A program made the position numbers and the translations under genes. 62,396 bases of DNA from Folioceros fuciformis (Eukaryota > Anthocerotophyta > Anthocerotopsida > Anthocerotales), in NCBI GenBank assembly GCA_049999805.1, contig JBNGIO010006328.1, positions 93,626 through 156,021 of the forward strand, read 5' to 3'. This document shows positions 12,024-24,325 of the stretch, piece after piece. The notes beneath the pieces were generated by a model. It did not search any database. It saw only the letters and a program-made list of their open reading frames with translations, and was not told where the DNA came from. Numbering within the stretch: position 1 is the stretch's first letter; the number at the start of each line of letters is the position of its first letter.

Positions 12024-13553
12024 TCACACTGAACCTATCAGACCTTGAAGAGCAGCATTTGAGAAACCAATCGAAACACATATGCGAAGACTCTCCACCA
12101 TTTAAAATAAAAACCACGACACACTACCTTGATTCCCTCACAACGTCTACACGGCCTACATAGCCAGGTTGGAAAGGGGCTCCAAGAGGAACTGCCCCCA
12201 GCCTTTTCATTTCCCTCTCGATGATTGCATCCTTGGACCCACTTCCGTCCCTCCATCCTGCCCATGATGTGTCGTGCACGAAGTCCGGATACTTAGGGCT
12301 GCTCTGCGGAGGAAATTATCACGGTCAGCCAAAGGTGCAACCTGGAAACGAAACTCTACGAAGCCTATCCGACCAGCAGAGCAATCAGCTACCTTGTTCT
12401 CCCTGCTAACTTCCACAGACTCTCCCCAAAATGCTGCTCCTGCAACCCAGTTGCGTCAAAACACTACATAATCAAACCAGCAGCATCCCAGTCGTAGCAG
12501 CATGAACCCACCTCTCCTAATTCCCGATGTCGGGCTCTCCAGCGATCCCCGGAGACTTGACAGATGCCTGGACCATGTTCCAATCGTGCTCCCAGAATCC
12601 AATCTCTTTTGACTTAAGATCGATAAAATTGGATTCACGGCCAAGTCACCAGTTCTCTTCATCTGCGCTACATCGGCAATTTTAGAACCAAAACTGCCTG
12701 CGTAGTCATCTTACCACAATGCAGCATCCAGATCCGACAGTCGGGCCCATCAGCCAGCACGGAATGGAATTTAGAAGACCAGAATATGTAAACTCGTAAC
12801 CGCAGTTAACTGTACCACGAGAACGCTAAGGGAGCAGGTGCTCTTCTTCCTGGGCTCCTTCTCTTTGCCCGTCAAAGGATAGTTCACGCACCTTCGCTGG
12901 GCTTTCGCGCCCGCTGTTCCCCCATCACGCGGCGAGATCGCCGCCGTGGCACCTCGTTTACGCAATTTTGTGATGCCTGAGGAAGTAATTCAGCTTGCTT
13001 TGTGGATTTGACAACGTTTCCTGACCTGCTCACAGTTCGGCTTAGCTGGGCTGGATTGAGAGCATTTGAGTGAGTTTCAACCCCCTGGATCTTCCAGCCC
13101 TTCTACTTTTTGGAGCTTTCGGGGAGCAGAGGTTTCTGTCGGGGCTGAGTGTGTGTATACGACGACCATCGTAGTGTCCGAGTTGAATGTGATTGAAGTG
13201 TTGTAGAAGCACGAGGGGTGTTTGTCTGAGTTGCTGCAGGGAGCGAAATCATCGATTTCAGGTATCGTGGATTGCAGGTTGTGGGCAGCTCTCATGGGTT
13301 TCTGTCAGTCTCTCGCCGGGCGCGTAATTTTGTGATGTGGTCACCAGCTTTGGGGTTGAGGAATTTTGGTGGTAGTGGTTACGTTTCTGGTCCATCTGGT
13401 CGGTTTCGTTGACAAGGATTTGTGGGGGACAGCCTGGTGCAGGCTAGCGGTGTGGCGTAGGCTGGCTAGGAAACCTGGTGAGATAAGGAAGTCTTGAATC
13501 AGAAGACACCTCTCGCTAGATATCACTGCGCGTTCGACACATACAACACAGCC
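12024..13553. promoter_or_regulatory. divergent intergenic region between PPR gene and VTI1
   Basis: 1.5 kb separating two genes read away from each other, so it must hold both promoters and 5' untranslated regions. No conserved coding segment or clear TATA element was recognised. Confidence 0.35.
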
Positions 13554-14733
13554 ATGACGGACATATTTGATGGCTATGAGAGGCAGTACTGTGAGCTGTC
13601 CACAAACCTAGCACGAAAATGTACGGCGGTGGTGACACTCGAAGGAGGTATTGCTTGCTGTATACTGTCTCCTTCTACCATAGCGTCACTTCAGTTTCAG
13701 GCTTTGCTTCACATTCTTTGTTTATCTAGACTGATGTGAGGCTGTTGAAAGGTATGATTATCGCCAGCTCAGCATCTTAGGTTGTAATCCATGTATGTGC
13801 ACAACTTGCAGAGCACAAGAAGCAGAAGCTTAAAGAGCTTAACGACGGGGTGCAAGACGCCGAGACTCTGGTACGGTGATGGCACTTACTTCCCACTCTT
13901 CTTGGTCGTGGAACAGACAGTTGGCTGTATCTTTGCATGGACGCGACCTATTTGGCTCAGTTCGGAACACTTGTGAGCTTGAGTTGTTCAGATCCGGAAG
14001 ATGGATCTTGAGGCTCGGAGCTTGCAGCCTACACAGAAAGCTGCTTTGCTTGCGAAGTTGAGGGAGTACAAATCTGATTTGAATAATCTGAAGCGTGATG
14101 CGAAGAAGGCGGCATCTGTCGATTTGTCATCATCCAGGGATGACCTCCTTGAAGCTGGCCACGCCTCTGTTATGAAGGTGCATAGCAGTTCTATCAGCAT
14201 TGTTGATTTTTCCCTGTCGTTGTACCAGTTGTAGCTGTCTTTCACAGGTGTAACTCTCTTTTGTGTACTCAATGCATCTGACATGTGGATTACTCACTGA
14301 CTCTGAGATGCTGCAGGCTTCAGCTGATCAGAGAGCTCAACTTCTTGCCTCAACAGACAGGTTGAACCAAACTAGTGACAGGATTAAGGAAAGCAAACGG
14401 ACGCTTTTGGAAACTGAAGACCTCGGGGTGTCTATTCTTCAAGATCTTCATCAACAACGCCAGTCCCTGTTGCATTCCCGAGATACTGTGAGTTTCGTTT
14501 CAGCTTCCTCTGATGTATGCTTGACGTGGTCTCGCATCGAAAATAGCCGTCTAACACAGATTTGTTCATTCATGCAGCTTCACGGGGTGGATGATGGCTT
14601 ATCAAAGAGTAGACAAATTCTAAATTCAATGGCAAGGAGGATGAACCGAAACAAATGGACCATGTGGCTCATCATTTCTGCACTCGTCTTCTCTATATTG
14701 TTAATTCTGTACTTCAAGTTCGTTCGGCATTAG
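13554..14733 (+). CDS. VTI1: v-SNARE VTI1-like (Qb-SNARE), 5 exons
   Basis: Exons 13554-13647, 13812-13870, 13992-14177, 14317-14487 and 14578-14733 join in phase to give 221 residues, the length I know for Arabidopsis VTI11. All introns are GT..AG. The N-terminus (MTDIFDGYERQYCELS) and the EHKKQKLKELNDGV segment are the VTI1 N-terminal helical bundle. The SNARE helix runs through QTSDRIKESKRTLLETEDLGVSI (described here in two parts: QTSDRIKESKR, then TLLETEDLGVSI) to HGVDDGLSKSRQIL. A C-terminal membrane anchor of about 20 hydrophobic residues ends YFKFVRH. VTI1 proteins act in Golgi, trans-Golgi and vacuole membrane fusion. No key region is missing. Confidence 0.96.
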
Positions 14734-14815
14734 GAGCGGCCATTAATTTCTTGGGCGTCATCCTGCCAAGCATTCCACTCTAAAAGGTCACAGGCTCATT
14801 TGAATCAGGTCTTCC

Positions 14816-14915
14816 NNNNNNNNNNNNNNNNNNNNNNNNNNNNNNNNNNNNNNNNNNNNNNNNNNNNNNNNNNNNNNNNNNNNNNNNNNNNNNNNNNNNN
14901 NNNNNNNNNNNNNNN
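14816..14915. other. assembly gap, 100 N
   Basis: Exactly 100 N, a placeholder size. It lies between VTI1 and the SINA-like gene. The flanking bases do not overlap, so real sequence may be missing. Confidence 0.95.
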
Positions 14916-15296
14916 GCCCCGTGTATGATCAGGAACACATTGGTTCATGTGACAGTTAGTTGCTTTGCTCTTAATTCCCCTCTGCCTGATTGCTCTATTA
15001 GCAAATCTTGTTTCGTGGCTCGTGGGCAGCTGAAATAAATGCTTCCTCGTAGTCGGCTTGCTGCTATTAGCCAGTTGATGCCAAAACCTGTTATCTTTTC
15101 TGGTCATTAAATACTTGTACTTGTACATATTCAGTTGTACTTGTTCCTCCTTGGCATGTTCCAATTAGCTGAGCAGCTTCCCAACTAAGGAGAGAGAAGA
15201 GACAGGGCATTTCTGATTGAAAAGTAGACGGACGCGTGTGAGCACTGACCAGCTGCTGCTCTGTGTACGAGAAGCCCAAGGAGGCGGAGATGAACG

Positions 15297-16322
15297 TCAG
15301 TCAACATAGATCAAGTGGCACCCTTCATCGAAGGCATTCAAGGAAGTTTCTCCAGGAGGGTGAATATAGAGCTCAATTTGTTCACATCCTTGATCTCCGG
15401 CATACGCTGACGATGGTACAAGCAGAAATTCACCAGGCCTTTTGCCCCCTTGTCGAGCACATTGACAAACGCTTTGCATGAGTAGTCGGTTCCTTCCCCA
15501 ATTCACCCTCAGGTTGTACATGTAAGTCTCCTGGTTGCCTAAGTTCCCCACATAGCATAGATAAACAAGGCTCCCCAGCTCTTCCCTCTCTACAACAAAC
15601 AGAAACAACATGCCTGCAACCTTTAGGATGCGATGCCTGCTGCCATCCACGGGTAAACTGCACCATTTCGCTAGCTTAATATCCGTGGTGTGCACTTCAT
15701 GAGCATCTAGAAAGTGGGATGAGAGGTTTCTCATGGGTCCCGAGTGATCACATTCAGGTAAAGGACAAGCAAACGGTACAAAGTCGCATTCTGCCTCGTG
15801 AGCCTTCTTTCGCATGTACTTGAGCACCTTCTGGCATCCATACTCCGCATGCTTGCACCTCACATGTAGCGACTCAATTAGCTTTTCAATTGCCAGGCAT
15901 CGGATTTTGCCAGTAGACCGCCTGCAGGTGGGGCAGACGTTGTTCATCTTCAAGCAGCATCCTGTGCACGCAATATGCCCATTTGAGCACTGCAACCCAC
16001 AAAGGAAAGGGTACCATCACCCCACCGATCTTTCAGACTGCAATTCACAGAACATGAAGATGCGAATGCTCACAGAACAGAAAGCAAAGCAAAGCAACGA
16101 TACCTGGAAAATTGGTGGGCACAGAGGCTCCATACACACCCCGCAATCCAAAGTGTCTGGATCAAACAAGGCTGCAAGGGGCCCTTCATCTCCATCCAGG
16201 GCTGCCACCCCAGGTTCAAGTGCATCCAGTGATGGGTCTGTTCGGCACCTCTTTGAAACTGGTCTTGGAGCCTCGTCTGTTTCAACCTCGTCTACTGCAC
16301 TTTGCATTGCAAACCGCACCAT
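15297..16322 (-). CDS. SINA-like E3 ubiquitin ligase, 2 exons
   Basis: Exons 16104-16322 and 15297-15989 (minus strand) join in phase to give 303 residues. The intron splits the RING finger between PPIFQ and CSNGH. The RING ligands are CGVC, then CSNGH, ACTGC and CPTC. A SIAH-type zinc finger follows (CKHAEYGC, then HEAEC, CPLPEC and HFLDAH), then a beta-rich SINA/TRAF-like C-terminal region. The layout and the phrase PPIFQCSNGH match plant 'SINA-like' ligases rather than animal-type SINAT proteins. Such enzymes are expected to transfer ubiquitin to bound substrates; the substrate is unknown. The first 50 residues are acidic and variable. The start is the first ATG of the open frame; the WDR34-like gene begins 592 bases away on the other strand. 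Confidence 0.9.
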
Positions 16323-16914
16323 CCTTTCTCTTTCTTCAAGATTTCAATTCACCACCAGATTGGGGCACCTGAAAGCTACGCGCAGATCTGTGATGTCCTT
16401 CGTATCCGGAAAGTCAAAGTCTGCAAAGCAGAATCGCTTTCCTCGCCAAAACCTACTACATATGATCGCTCATACGCCGTGTGGCACGGGATCCCTCAAT
16501 GTCATTATGGGATCTACATCCAAGGCCAATTTACCTCCCGGACTGTTCCTGAACCCTGTAGCAAGCCTCTTTTTACGCTTGAAATGCTCCAGATGGCATC
16601 TCATTTCACGTATGTCTCGTGCTTTGCTACAAATCGCAGAAGCGGACCCTCTGGCCCGGCAGCACTTTGGAGCTCCTTTGGCCTTCCATGCTTTCACCAA
16701 AGCAAAGCAGCGGAAACCGTTTGGAATGACACTCTGGATGACCCGCATTATTGATGTGGAAATAGCGGTTGAGAGGCAGGAAAACATAAGCCGGTCTATT
16801 ACCGCATCCGGAGGATCTGACCAACTGATGATTTTCCTCGCTGAACAGGAGAGAAGCACATTCTAGTGGGCGAGGAGGCGGCAATTCCAGAGGAGGAGAG
16901 CAGCAGCGGTAGAA
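16323..16914. promoter_or_regulatory. short divergent intergenic region (SINA-like / dynein-2 intermediate chain)
   Basis: Only 592 bases separate the two start codons, so the promoters must share this stretch. It is open in several frames on both strands but no known domain is encoded. Confidence 0.4.
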
Positions 16915-19834
16915 ATGGCTGTCATTGAAGAGCATGCACATTTCAGGCACCTGACGGATTTTGCCAAAATTGAAGTAAATATAGAGAGGACCTGGCCCTC
17001 TGAAAGACCTAAAGTCGATAGGCAAATTCAGACAGGTCGAGTGCGCAAGGCCATAGCAGAGTGCCAGACGAGTTTTTCGCAACACTCGGTCGCTGTGAGT
17101 TTACCACCACCTCAGTTTCGTCCTGTCCATAGAGCTGGTTTTTTTATTGCTCCGTGGTGATTTGATCTGTGGTTTGAATGTTTTGAGTAGACTCAAACCT
17201 CATCATCAGGATGTTCCAGAAGTAGTCAAAGCGAAGATTTGGCTTTACAGAAGTCTCTGCCGTATATGACGAGTGTGTTGGACGCTGCTCTCCAAGAACC
17301 TTGTTTCGTGAACCTGGACTTCTTCTCAGGCATGTCCTTCGACCTTGTAGATGATTTCATTTGCCTGTATCCAGTGTGAAAAGCTTCCTTCTGATGTTTG
17401 TTTCCAAGTTCAGATTGTTTGGAGACCTTAGACGGTGGTGATCCTGAAGTACTGTTTGAGCTGACTCCTTCACCTGACGAGCCATGGTTGAGCTCTTTGG
17501 TAGTGACAAGCCTTTCATGGAATGCCACAGGGCGCTTGATAGCTGCAAGGTAACAAATGTGTCGCATGTTGTGGTCGTGGTTGTCCTCCAGGGACGAGAG
17601 TGAGGAGGCGTCCCTGAGATGGTCCGTTTTCCTATTTGGCATTCAGCTACGGCCGAAAGGATATGCTAGGATGGTGCCTGCATCCAGGTGCTCTGTGTGC
17701 GTGGAAAATTGACCGCAATTTTCAAGTTTCATGTGAACCTAACCTCACGATTGAACTAGATGTGAGATTGTGCTTGCCTCCGCTTACCTTTTATGTAGAT
17801 ATGGTGGCCTCAACCTCTGCTCTCCACCTTTTGTGACGATAGGTGATCCTCTCGGATGCAGAACTGTTTAATGTGCATAGCCTTCCATCCCAAGGAGCCC
17901 TATTTAATTGCTGGAGGAACTTACAATGGTAAATGAGTTCAAAAGTCAGAGCTTGTTTGCAGTGGTTGAAGGTATCTTTTTCTGCATCACAGACGGAGCC
18001 TTCAGCTTCTTTCCATTGTCACTTCAGACCCCTTGTCTGAAACTGTGGTTATGTGCTCTGCAGGGCAAGTGTACCTGTGGGACCTAAGCAAGGATGACCC
18101 TCAGCAAGCTTTATCTGAGATCAGCAGTGCATCTCACCTTGATCCTGTTTCTCAGGTAATTCTGTACAGACTTGTGTGGCACATGTTTCAAACTTTAGTA
18201 AACAGTCAATCAAATCACGTCCAATCAAGTGTCTCGACTTCGGTATGGTTTCTTCATCCACGAGTAACTCGTCAATTCTATTCTAAAGGTCGTCTGGCAC
18301 TGTCCTGAGCTAGAAGGCAACAAGCAAATTTCGAATGCGGAAAGGTTCCAAGTAAGGCTGTCCATTGTGGACAAAGCATCTCTCTATGTGTGGGCAAAAT
18401 TTTGCGTCACTTCGTGATATCCGGTCCTGGTCCCACATGCACAGATCGTCACAATTAGCACTGATGGACGCGTTTTGATCTGGTCAACAAGCAACCTACG
18501 TCGCCCTATCTATGGGTTACTCCCACAACCCCCTGTCCCTGAACGCTCGCTAAGTCCGGTTCCCTTCCTAGCTCCCTCTCATAAAGTGGAAATGAATCAG
18601 GTACGAGCTTCTCTACCCACGCGCGCAAACAAACGAGTTGTTGGAATGGGGAGGTGAGATATAAAGCACGGAGTGTGATTTGCACGCACTGCTTCCTGAT
18701 CTAGCTGGTGGGCCAGAATGGTACCAGGGTGGTATCATGCAGAGGATGAAGAGCAAATAAGAACCTCCAACCTGCATTCGTGTGAATCATATGTGATGCG
18801 TGCTGTCTGTAGGCACGTGCATCTCATTTTCCAGGAGGGAAGAGCACGGATCCTTTGTTGTTGGCACGCAGGGAGGCACAATTCACAGATGTCTTCTGCA
18901 CCATAACCCTCAGCTCATAGATGACTTCGAGCGGCAGGCGACTCATGGAGGTGTTATTTTATAAACTTCAGGGCCTCTGTTTCAGTCCTGTCCCTCAATG
19001 TCGTTTTTCTCTTGTGCTAGGGTGGGATCACAGCCTCACTCGCCGATGTTTCATCTTGCTTTTAGAGCCATGGAGAAGCATTGGGGTGAAAATGAAGTCA
19101 CCGATAAAGACGGAATACGAAGCCCATGTGGGTCCAGTTCATGCTGTGAACTTTTCCCCATTTCATCGATATGTCTTTATCTCTTGCGGCTTTGATGGGT
19201 TCATTGGCTTGTACAACACCCTTCAGGTATGGTAGTGACCGAGGGGTTTGAGAGATTTCTTGTTTCAGACACGTTCACTGTGGGAGTTGCCTGAAGGAAT
19301 GCCTCAAAACCGTGTCAGGAACGACCTCTCTTGCGGCTAGAGCCATCGGATTCGTATCTGCTCTGCCTCCAGTGGTCTCCGTTTCGACCTCTCGTTCTGG
19401 CTGTCGGAGCTGGGAATGGCTGTCTGTTTCTGTATGATCTTCAGGTAGGAGAGGGATCCAAGCTCGTCGTCACGGAAGCTATTACAACACGATTGTAGAT
19501 AACCCAAGTTTTGTTTCTCGTGATGGCATCAATGCAGAAAAGTTTGTTACATCCAAGGCACGTGATTCGCGTCAGGGAAGATGGGCAAGCTGTAGATGCC
19601 TTAGCTTTCAACAACCAAATCGGTCATTATTTAGCTGTCTCGGCCGGCACCAGCGTGAAGGTGCGTAAGGCTGTACAAAATGAGGGAACGTTTCTTTTAC
19701 AGCTGGATGCTCTGACCGACGCCTTTGCTTTGGTGCAGATACTGTTGTTGGGAATGTCTCTGATCAAAGAGCGCGAAACGGAGCGCAACAAACTAGCATC
19801 CTTGGCTCAGCTAACCGCGGAGCACTGGACATAG
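16915..19834 (+). CDS. cytoplasmic dynein-2 intermediate chain, WDR34/DYNC2I2/FAP133-like (about 13 exons)
   Basis: WD40 protein of intraflagellar transport dynein. First exon 16915-17094, then 17191 onward with an uncertain end. Other well-supported exons are up to 17549, 17647-17761, 17862-17928, 18064-18155, from 18289, about 18445-18600, about 18836-18950, about 19062-19228, a segment ending at 19445, about 19539-19661 and a last exon ending at 19834. WD repeats read VTSLSWNATGRLIAA, CIAFHPKEPYLIAGGTYNG, QVYLWDLSKDD, IVTISTDGRVLIW, FVVGTQGGTIHRC, HAVNFSPFHRYVFISCGFDG and LQWSPFRPLVLAVGAGNG. The segment SYGRKDMLGWCLHPG followed by ALCAWKIDRN is typical of WDR34-type chains, as is the TQTSSSG stretch of dynein intermediate chains. 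The protein links dynein-2 heavy chain to its light chains for retrograde transport in cilia. The related WDR60 is less likely. The boundary between exons 2 and 3 (17250-17430) is unresolved. Confidence 0.85.
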
Positions 19835-20077
19835 TGACGATGAGCAAAACTAGACGCATCTTCAGCGAAAACAAAGCTTGAGGCCCTCAAGTCCATGGAA
19901 TGATATCAGAAGACTCACTACAGTACCATTAAGTCATAGCATACACAGTTAACAAGGAGGCTGGAGGGCTGTACAACCAGCATTACCTCTAACGGGAGAG
20001 ATAAAACTGTGAGAAACGTCAAAGAGATTTACATTACAGATGTGAGGCTACGTCAAGAAGAAAACTTGGGGACGTAT

Positions 20078-21443
<1,366 letters not shown>

Positions 21444-21962
21444 GACGCTATCACGTTACGCTGTTTCCTTCCGCTTCTTGGCGAGGCCGAGCATCTTGGA
21501 CTTGCACGCGAAGACGACGCCTGCTCATTAACTTTCGCTACGCTAGCTCGGCATCTCCAGTTCATGTGCTGGAACTGCACTGGCTGTGATGTCGCATTCA
21601 ATTTGAACGCGAGCTCATCGGTACGTTCTCCCGCAGTCTCACGTACTTCTCATGACAAGTGGCCTCCCAATTCAGTCCCTCCACATGGCACTCTCCTCGT
21701 TTTCCACTAACAATTTTAGGACGAGTTTCTCCGTCGAGCCGGGACGTGGCATCAGCTCCGCATAAAAGTAGGTGGTAGGTACGTCGCATCACCTTCGGTC
21801 ACTCCGCCACCATTCCAAGAAAATTCCATCACTTCTGCACCACTACCTTCCACATTTTCAAATTTGTCACCACGAAACTAATCCAAGATACAAATATTTA
21901 TTACCACTAATCAAGCATCATCTTCAGCAATGCTTTTCCCAATCCTAGTTTTAGTTTTCTTT

Positions 21963-22079
21963 GAACATTGCGTATCCATTGTTGTACAAAGGTCATTGAC
22001 CAATGTTATTTTTAGGGTTTAGAACATTGCGTATCCATTGTTTTGCAAAGATCATTGACCAATATGATTTTTAGGGTTT
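21963..22079. repeat. 59-bp direct tandem duplication
   Basis: Two adjacent copies starting at 21963 and 22022. Each begins GAACATTGCGTATCCATTG and ends in TTTTTAGGGTTT, with a few substitutions between copies. Confidence 0.9.
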
Positions 22080-22104
22080 TAACTTTTTGTTAATCCATGA
22101 CATT

Positions 22105-22170
22105 TTGGGAGCACTAGGTAGTATTTGAGAATGATATTCGAAGGGACTAGTATCCTTTTGGCCCATTGGG
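22105..22170. repeat. dispersed AT-rich repeat, copy 1
   Basis: The segment with CATTTTGGGAGCA, GATATTCGAAGGGACTAGT and TTGGCCC recurs in diverged form at about 52030-52072 and 52115-52180. Confidence 0.6.
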
Positions 22171-22383
22171 TTGCTGCTCCAATCTTTGGAGTAGATAGGA
22201 CTTTCTATTTCCTTTTTAATAATAATAAAATACATCTTCTAGTTCTCCACACACCTCTCTTCTTTTTACAAATATGAGTATACTATCTATGGCTCATCGC
22301 TCACCTAATCCTCTACTCTAATAAAAATTTCATCACTTAACAGACCCATCTATACTCGCTAACTATCGATAACAACATCACGT

Positions 22384-22905
22384 CTAATTTTGGCCATCAG
22401 GCGGATCAAAATCATTGGGATCTAGAAAGGCTGTCATTCCTCCATCACCCTCAGCATTTCCAATGGAGCATTTGGTATCTCTCTGATCATCAATGGAATA
22501 GGCGATAAAACAAACATCTTTTATGCCCCAAGCAGACCGTTTATGGATGCAATGTTCTTCAAGCAAGCTCTGAGCTAGGATTGGAAGACATGCTTGACAT
22601 TGATCAGGATACAACATATCTGGGTTCCTCATAATACAACCGGCCTTAGCTCTGAAGTAAGAAGGCCATGCATATTCTACTTCGGAAGCATCAGGAAAAC
22701 TTAACACACTTTTCTCGATGACACTATCCACGCCTGCTCTAATCACTAGAATAATTGGGTCCACTGTCCACAAGTCTGCACCACATATATGTTCCACTAT
22801 AAGTCTTCTTCTATTTTGAGCACTAGTTTGTATAGAGAGTAAGAGGAGATAGACCAGTGGTATCATAAGACTTTGCCTTGCACAACTATGAACTCCTATC
22901 TTCAT
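22384..22905 (-). CDS. secreted single-DUF26 (ginkbilobin-2-like) protein A
   Basis: 173 residues from the ATG at 22905, chosen because it places a signal peptide (hydrophobic core IPLVYLLLLSIQ, then TSAQ) at the N-terminus; the frame is open 20 codons further upstream. The mature part is one DUF26/Gnk2 domain. Cysteines run CGADLW, then KAGC, DQCQAC, EEHC, DVC and a last TKC. The family core is normally C-8x-C-2x-C; here it is C-12x-C-2x-C. Gnk2-type proteins are apoplastic, and some bind mannose and inhibit fungi; larger relatives are plasmodesmal proteins and receptor kinases. No membrane segment or kinase follows, so this is a free secreted protein. Its divergent neighbour B is a paralogue. 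Confidence 0.82.
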   Translation of the reverse strand: MKIGVHSCARQSLMIPLVYLLLLSIQTSAQNRRRLIVEHICGADLWTVDPIILVIRAGVDSVIEKSVLSFPDASEVEYAWPSYFRAKAGCIMRNPDMLYPDQCQACLPILAQSLLEEHCIHKRSAWGIKDVCFIAYSIDDQRDTKCSIGNAEGDGGMTAFLDPNDFDPPDGQN

Positions 22906-23222
22906 TTTCACAATCAAAATATGCACCCTATAATTTTTTTGTGAAAGAGCATTGATCCGCATCATTTAATTCGACTTGTTGTCAAATCCTACTCACCTTT
23001 TGGTGACCTAAAGTACGAAAAATAAGATGCATGGTGATGAGAATGTGAAGAAGCCTTACATGTCTGAAGATTCTCATTCTAATATTCTAGAATGATATAA
23101 AATTATAATATGAAATTAAAATTATAATATAGATATTCAAATCTAATAGAAACAAAATTGAAAAACAAATCACATCCAAGATTTGGAAGGGTGTGTGAAT
23201 TCTTACAATTTATAAGATCATA

Positions 23223-23277
23223 TAATTGAAATTTTATGAATAAATTAAATTGAAGGATATTCATAAAATTTTAATTA
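23223..23277. repeat. hairpin-forming inverted repeat
   Basis: Arms 23223-23242 and 23258-23277 are complementary at 19 of 20 positions, with a 15-base loop. AT-rich, ending two bases before an assembly gap. Confidence 0.8.
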
Positions 23278-23278
23278 T

Positions 23279-23378
23279 NNNNNNNNNNNNNNNNNNNNNN
23301 NNNNNNNNNNNNNNNNNNNNNNNNNNNNNNNNNNNNNNNNNNNNNNNNNNNNNNNNNNNNNNNNNNNNNNNNNNNNNN
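23279..23378. other. assembly gap, 100 N
   Basis: 100 N between a hairpin and telomere-like repeats. Flanks do not overlap, so the divergent region between the two DUF26 genes may be incomplete. Confidence 0.95.
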
Positions 23379-23382
23379 GGAC

Positions 23383-23412
23383 TTAGGGTTTAAGATTTAG
23401 GGTTTAAGGTTT
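23383..23412. repeat. short telomere-like TTTAGGG tract
   Basis: Degenerate units TTAGGGTTTAAG and TTTAGGGTTTAAGG directly after the gap. Too short to be a telomere; an interstitial or chance tract. Confidence 0.45.
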
Positions 23413-23848
23413 GTTGGCTACGTGGTATTTGTTAACCAATTATAAAAGGACAAGGGATTCAACATGTAAACATTTGTAATTGTATTGTTATAATAATCAA
23501 ATGTGATATCTTGGAAAAGAAGAGCTATTTTGAGTTTTCTCATAATATCGCACATAAATATGTGCAAGGATATTTAGGGTTAAGATCAAAAATTCCTTGG
23601 AATATTTTTTTTCTTAAATATGAGACATTGGTATCAATAAGCTATATTTATAAATCGTACATAGAATCGTATAGGAGAACAATGCACATTGGGGTGATTT
23701 AAAAGTATTAATAGGCCTTTTTTTATCATGAGTTGTGTGTATATATTCATCGTATGCTAATATAATTCGATAATTATACTTGATTGATTTTGATGTGAAA
23801 TGTGTGGTGGGACTTACTTGGCTTTGGATTGCAACTTGTAATACGATA

Positions 23849-24325
23849 ATGATATTTTCACGACAACACTTTCGATCCCAGATTTTTGTGATGCTTCTTT
23901 ACCTTAATGGTTGTTCGGAGGCAACATATATAACAATAAGAAGCCGAAGTCTTGAAGAGACTCCTGACATGCAGTACACATGTGGTGAGGATTTGTGGAC
24001 AATTGATCCAATTATTTTCGTCATCAGAACTGGCGTGGAGCTACTTATTGACAATGCAAGTTCAGCTTATCCTTCATCATATTGGTATCAAAATAGATGG
24101 CCGTCTTATTTTAGAGGATACGCTGGATGTACTTATGATCATGCAACATTAACAAACTCCCAAGATTGCTTTGATTGTTTAGAGGCTTTAGCAGCAGCAC
24201 TTCTAGAGAGATTTTGTAAACAAAAACGTGCTGCATATGCTGAGAAAAAAAGTTGTTTTATTCGATATACTATTGATGAACCTGATAAAGACGGTTGTCC
24301 TGTGGGAGGTAATATGAATCTGTAA
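23849..24325 (+). CDS. secreted single-DUF26 (ginkbilobin-2-like) protein B
   Basis: 158 residues from the first ATG (23849). A short hydrophobic leader (QIFVMLLYLNGCSEA) precedes one DUF26 domain. It shares with protein A the blocks CGEDLWTIDPIIFVIRTGV and WPSYFRGYAGC, the C-12x-C-2x-C core (GC...DCFDC), FCKQKRAAY, KSCFIRYTIDE and a final GCPVGG. The two genes are divergently oriented, 943 bases apart start to start, in AT-rich DNA, and look like an inverted duplication. A signal peptide is likely but weaker than in A. Role inferred only from family: extracellular, possibly defence-related. Confidence 0.8.
   Translation: MIFSRQHFRSQIFVMLLYLNGCSEATYITIRSRSLEETPDMQYTCGEDLWTIDPIIFVIRTGVELLIDNASSAYPSSYWYQNRWPSYFRGYAGCTYDHATLTNSQDCFDCLEALAAALLERFCKQKRAAYAEKKSCFIRYTIDEPDKDGCPVGGNMNL

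Larger units (their letters stand above)
21444..22383. other. reductase 5' region passing into AT-rich repeats
   Basis: The first few hundred bases should contain the reductase promoter. From about 21850 the sequence becomes AT-rich and holds a 59-bp tandem duplication and a copy of a dispersed repeat. No gene is seen. Confidence 0.45.

Noticed and set aside
15814-16866. 350-codon plus-strand frame
   Set aside because: Mostly antisense to the SINA-like gene, whose RING ligands and splice sites are clear.
17226-17642. Minus-strand 138-codon frame
   Set aside because: Antisense to WD40 exons of the dynein-2 intermediate chain gene.
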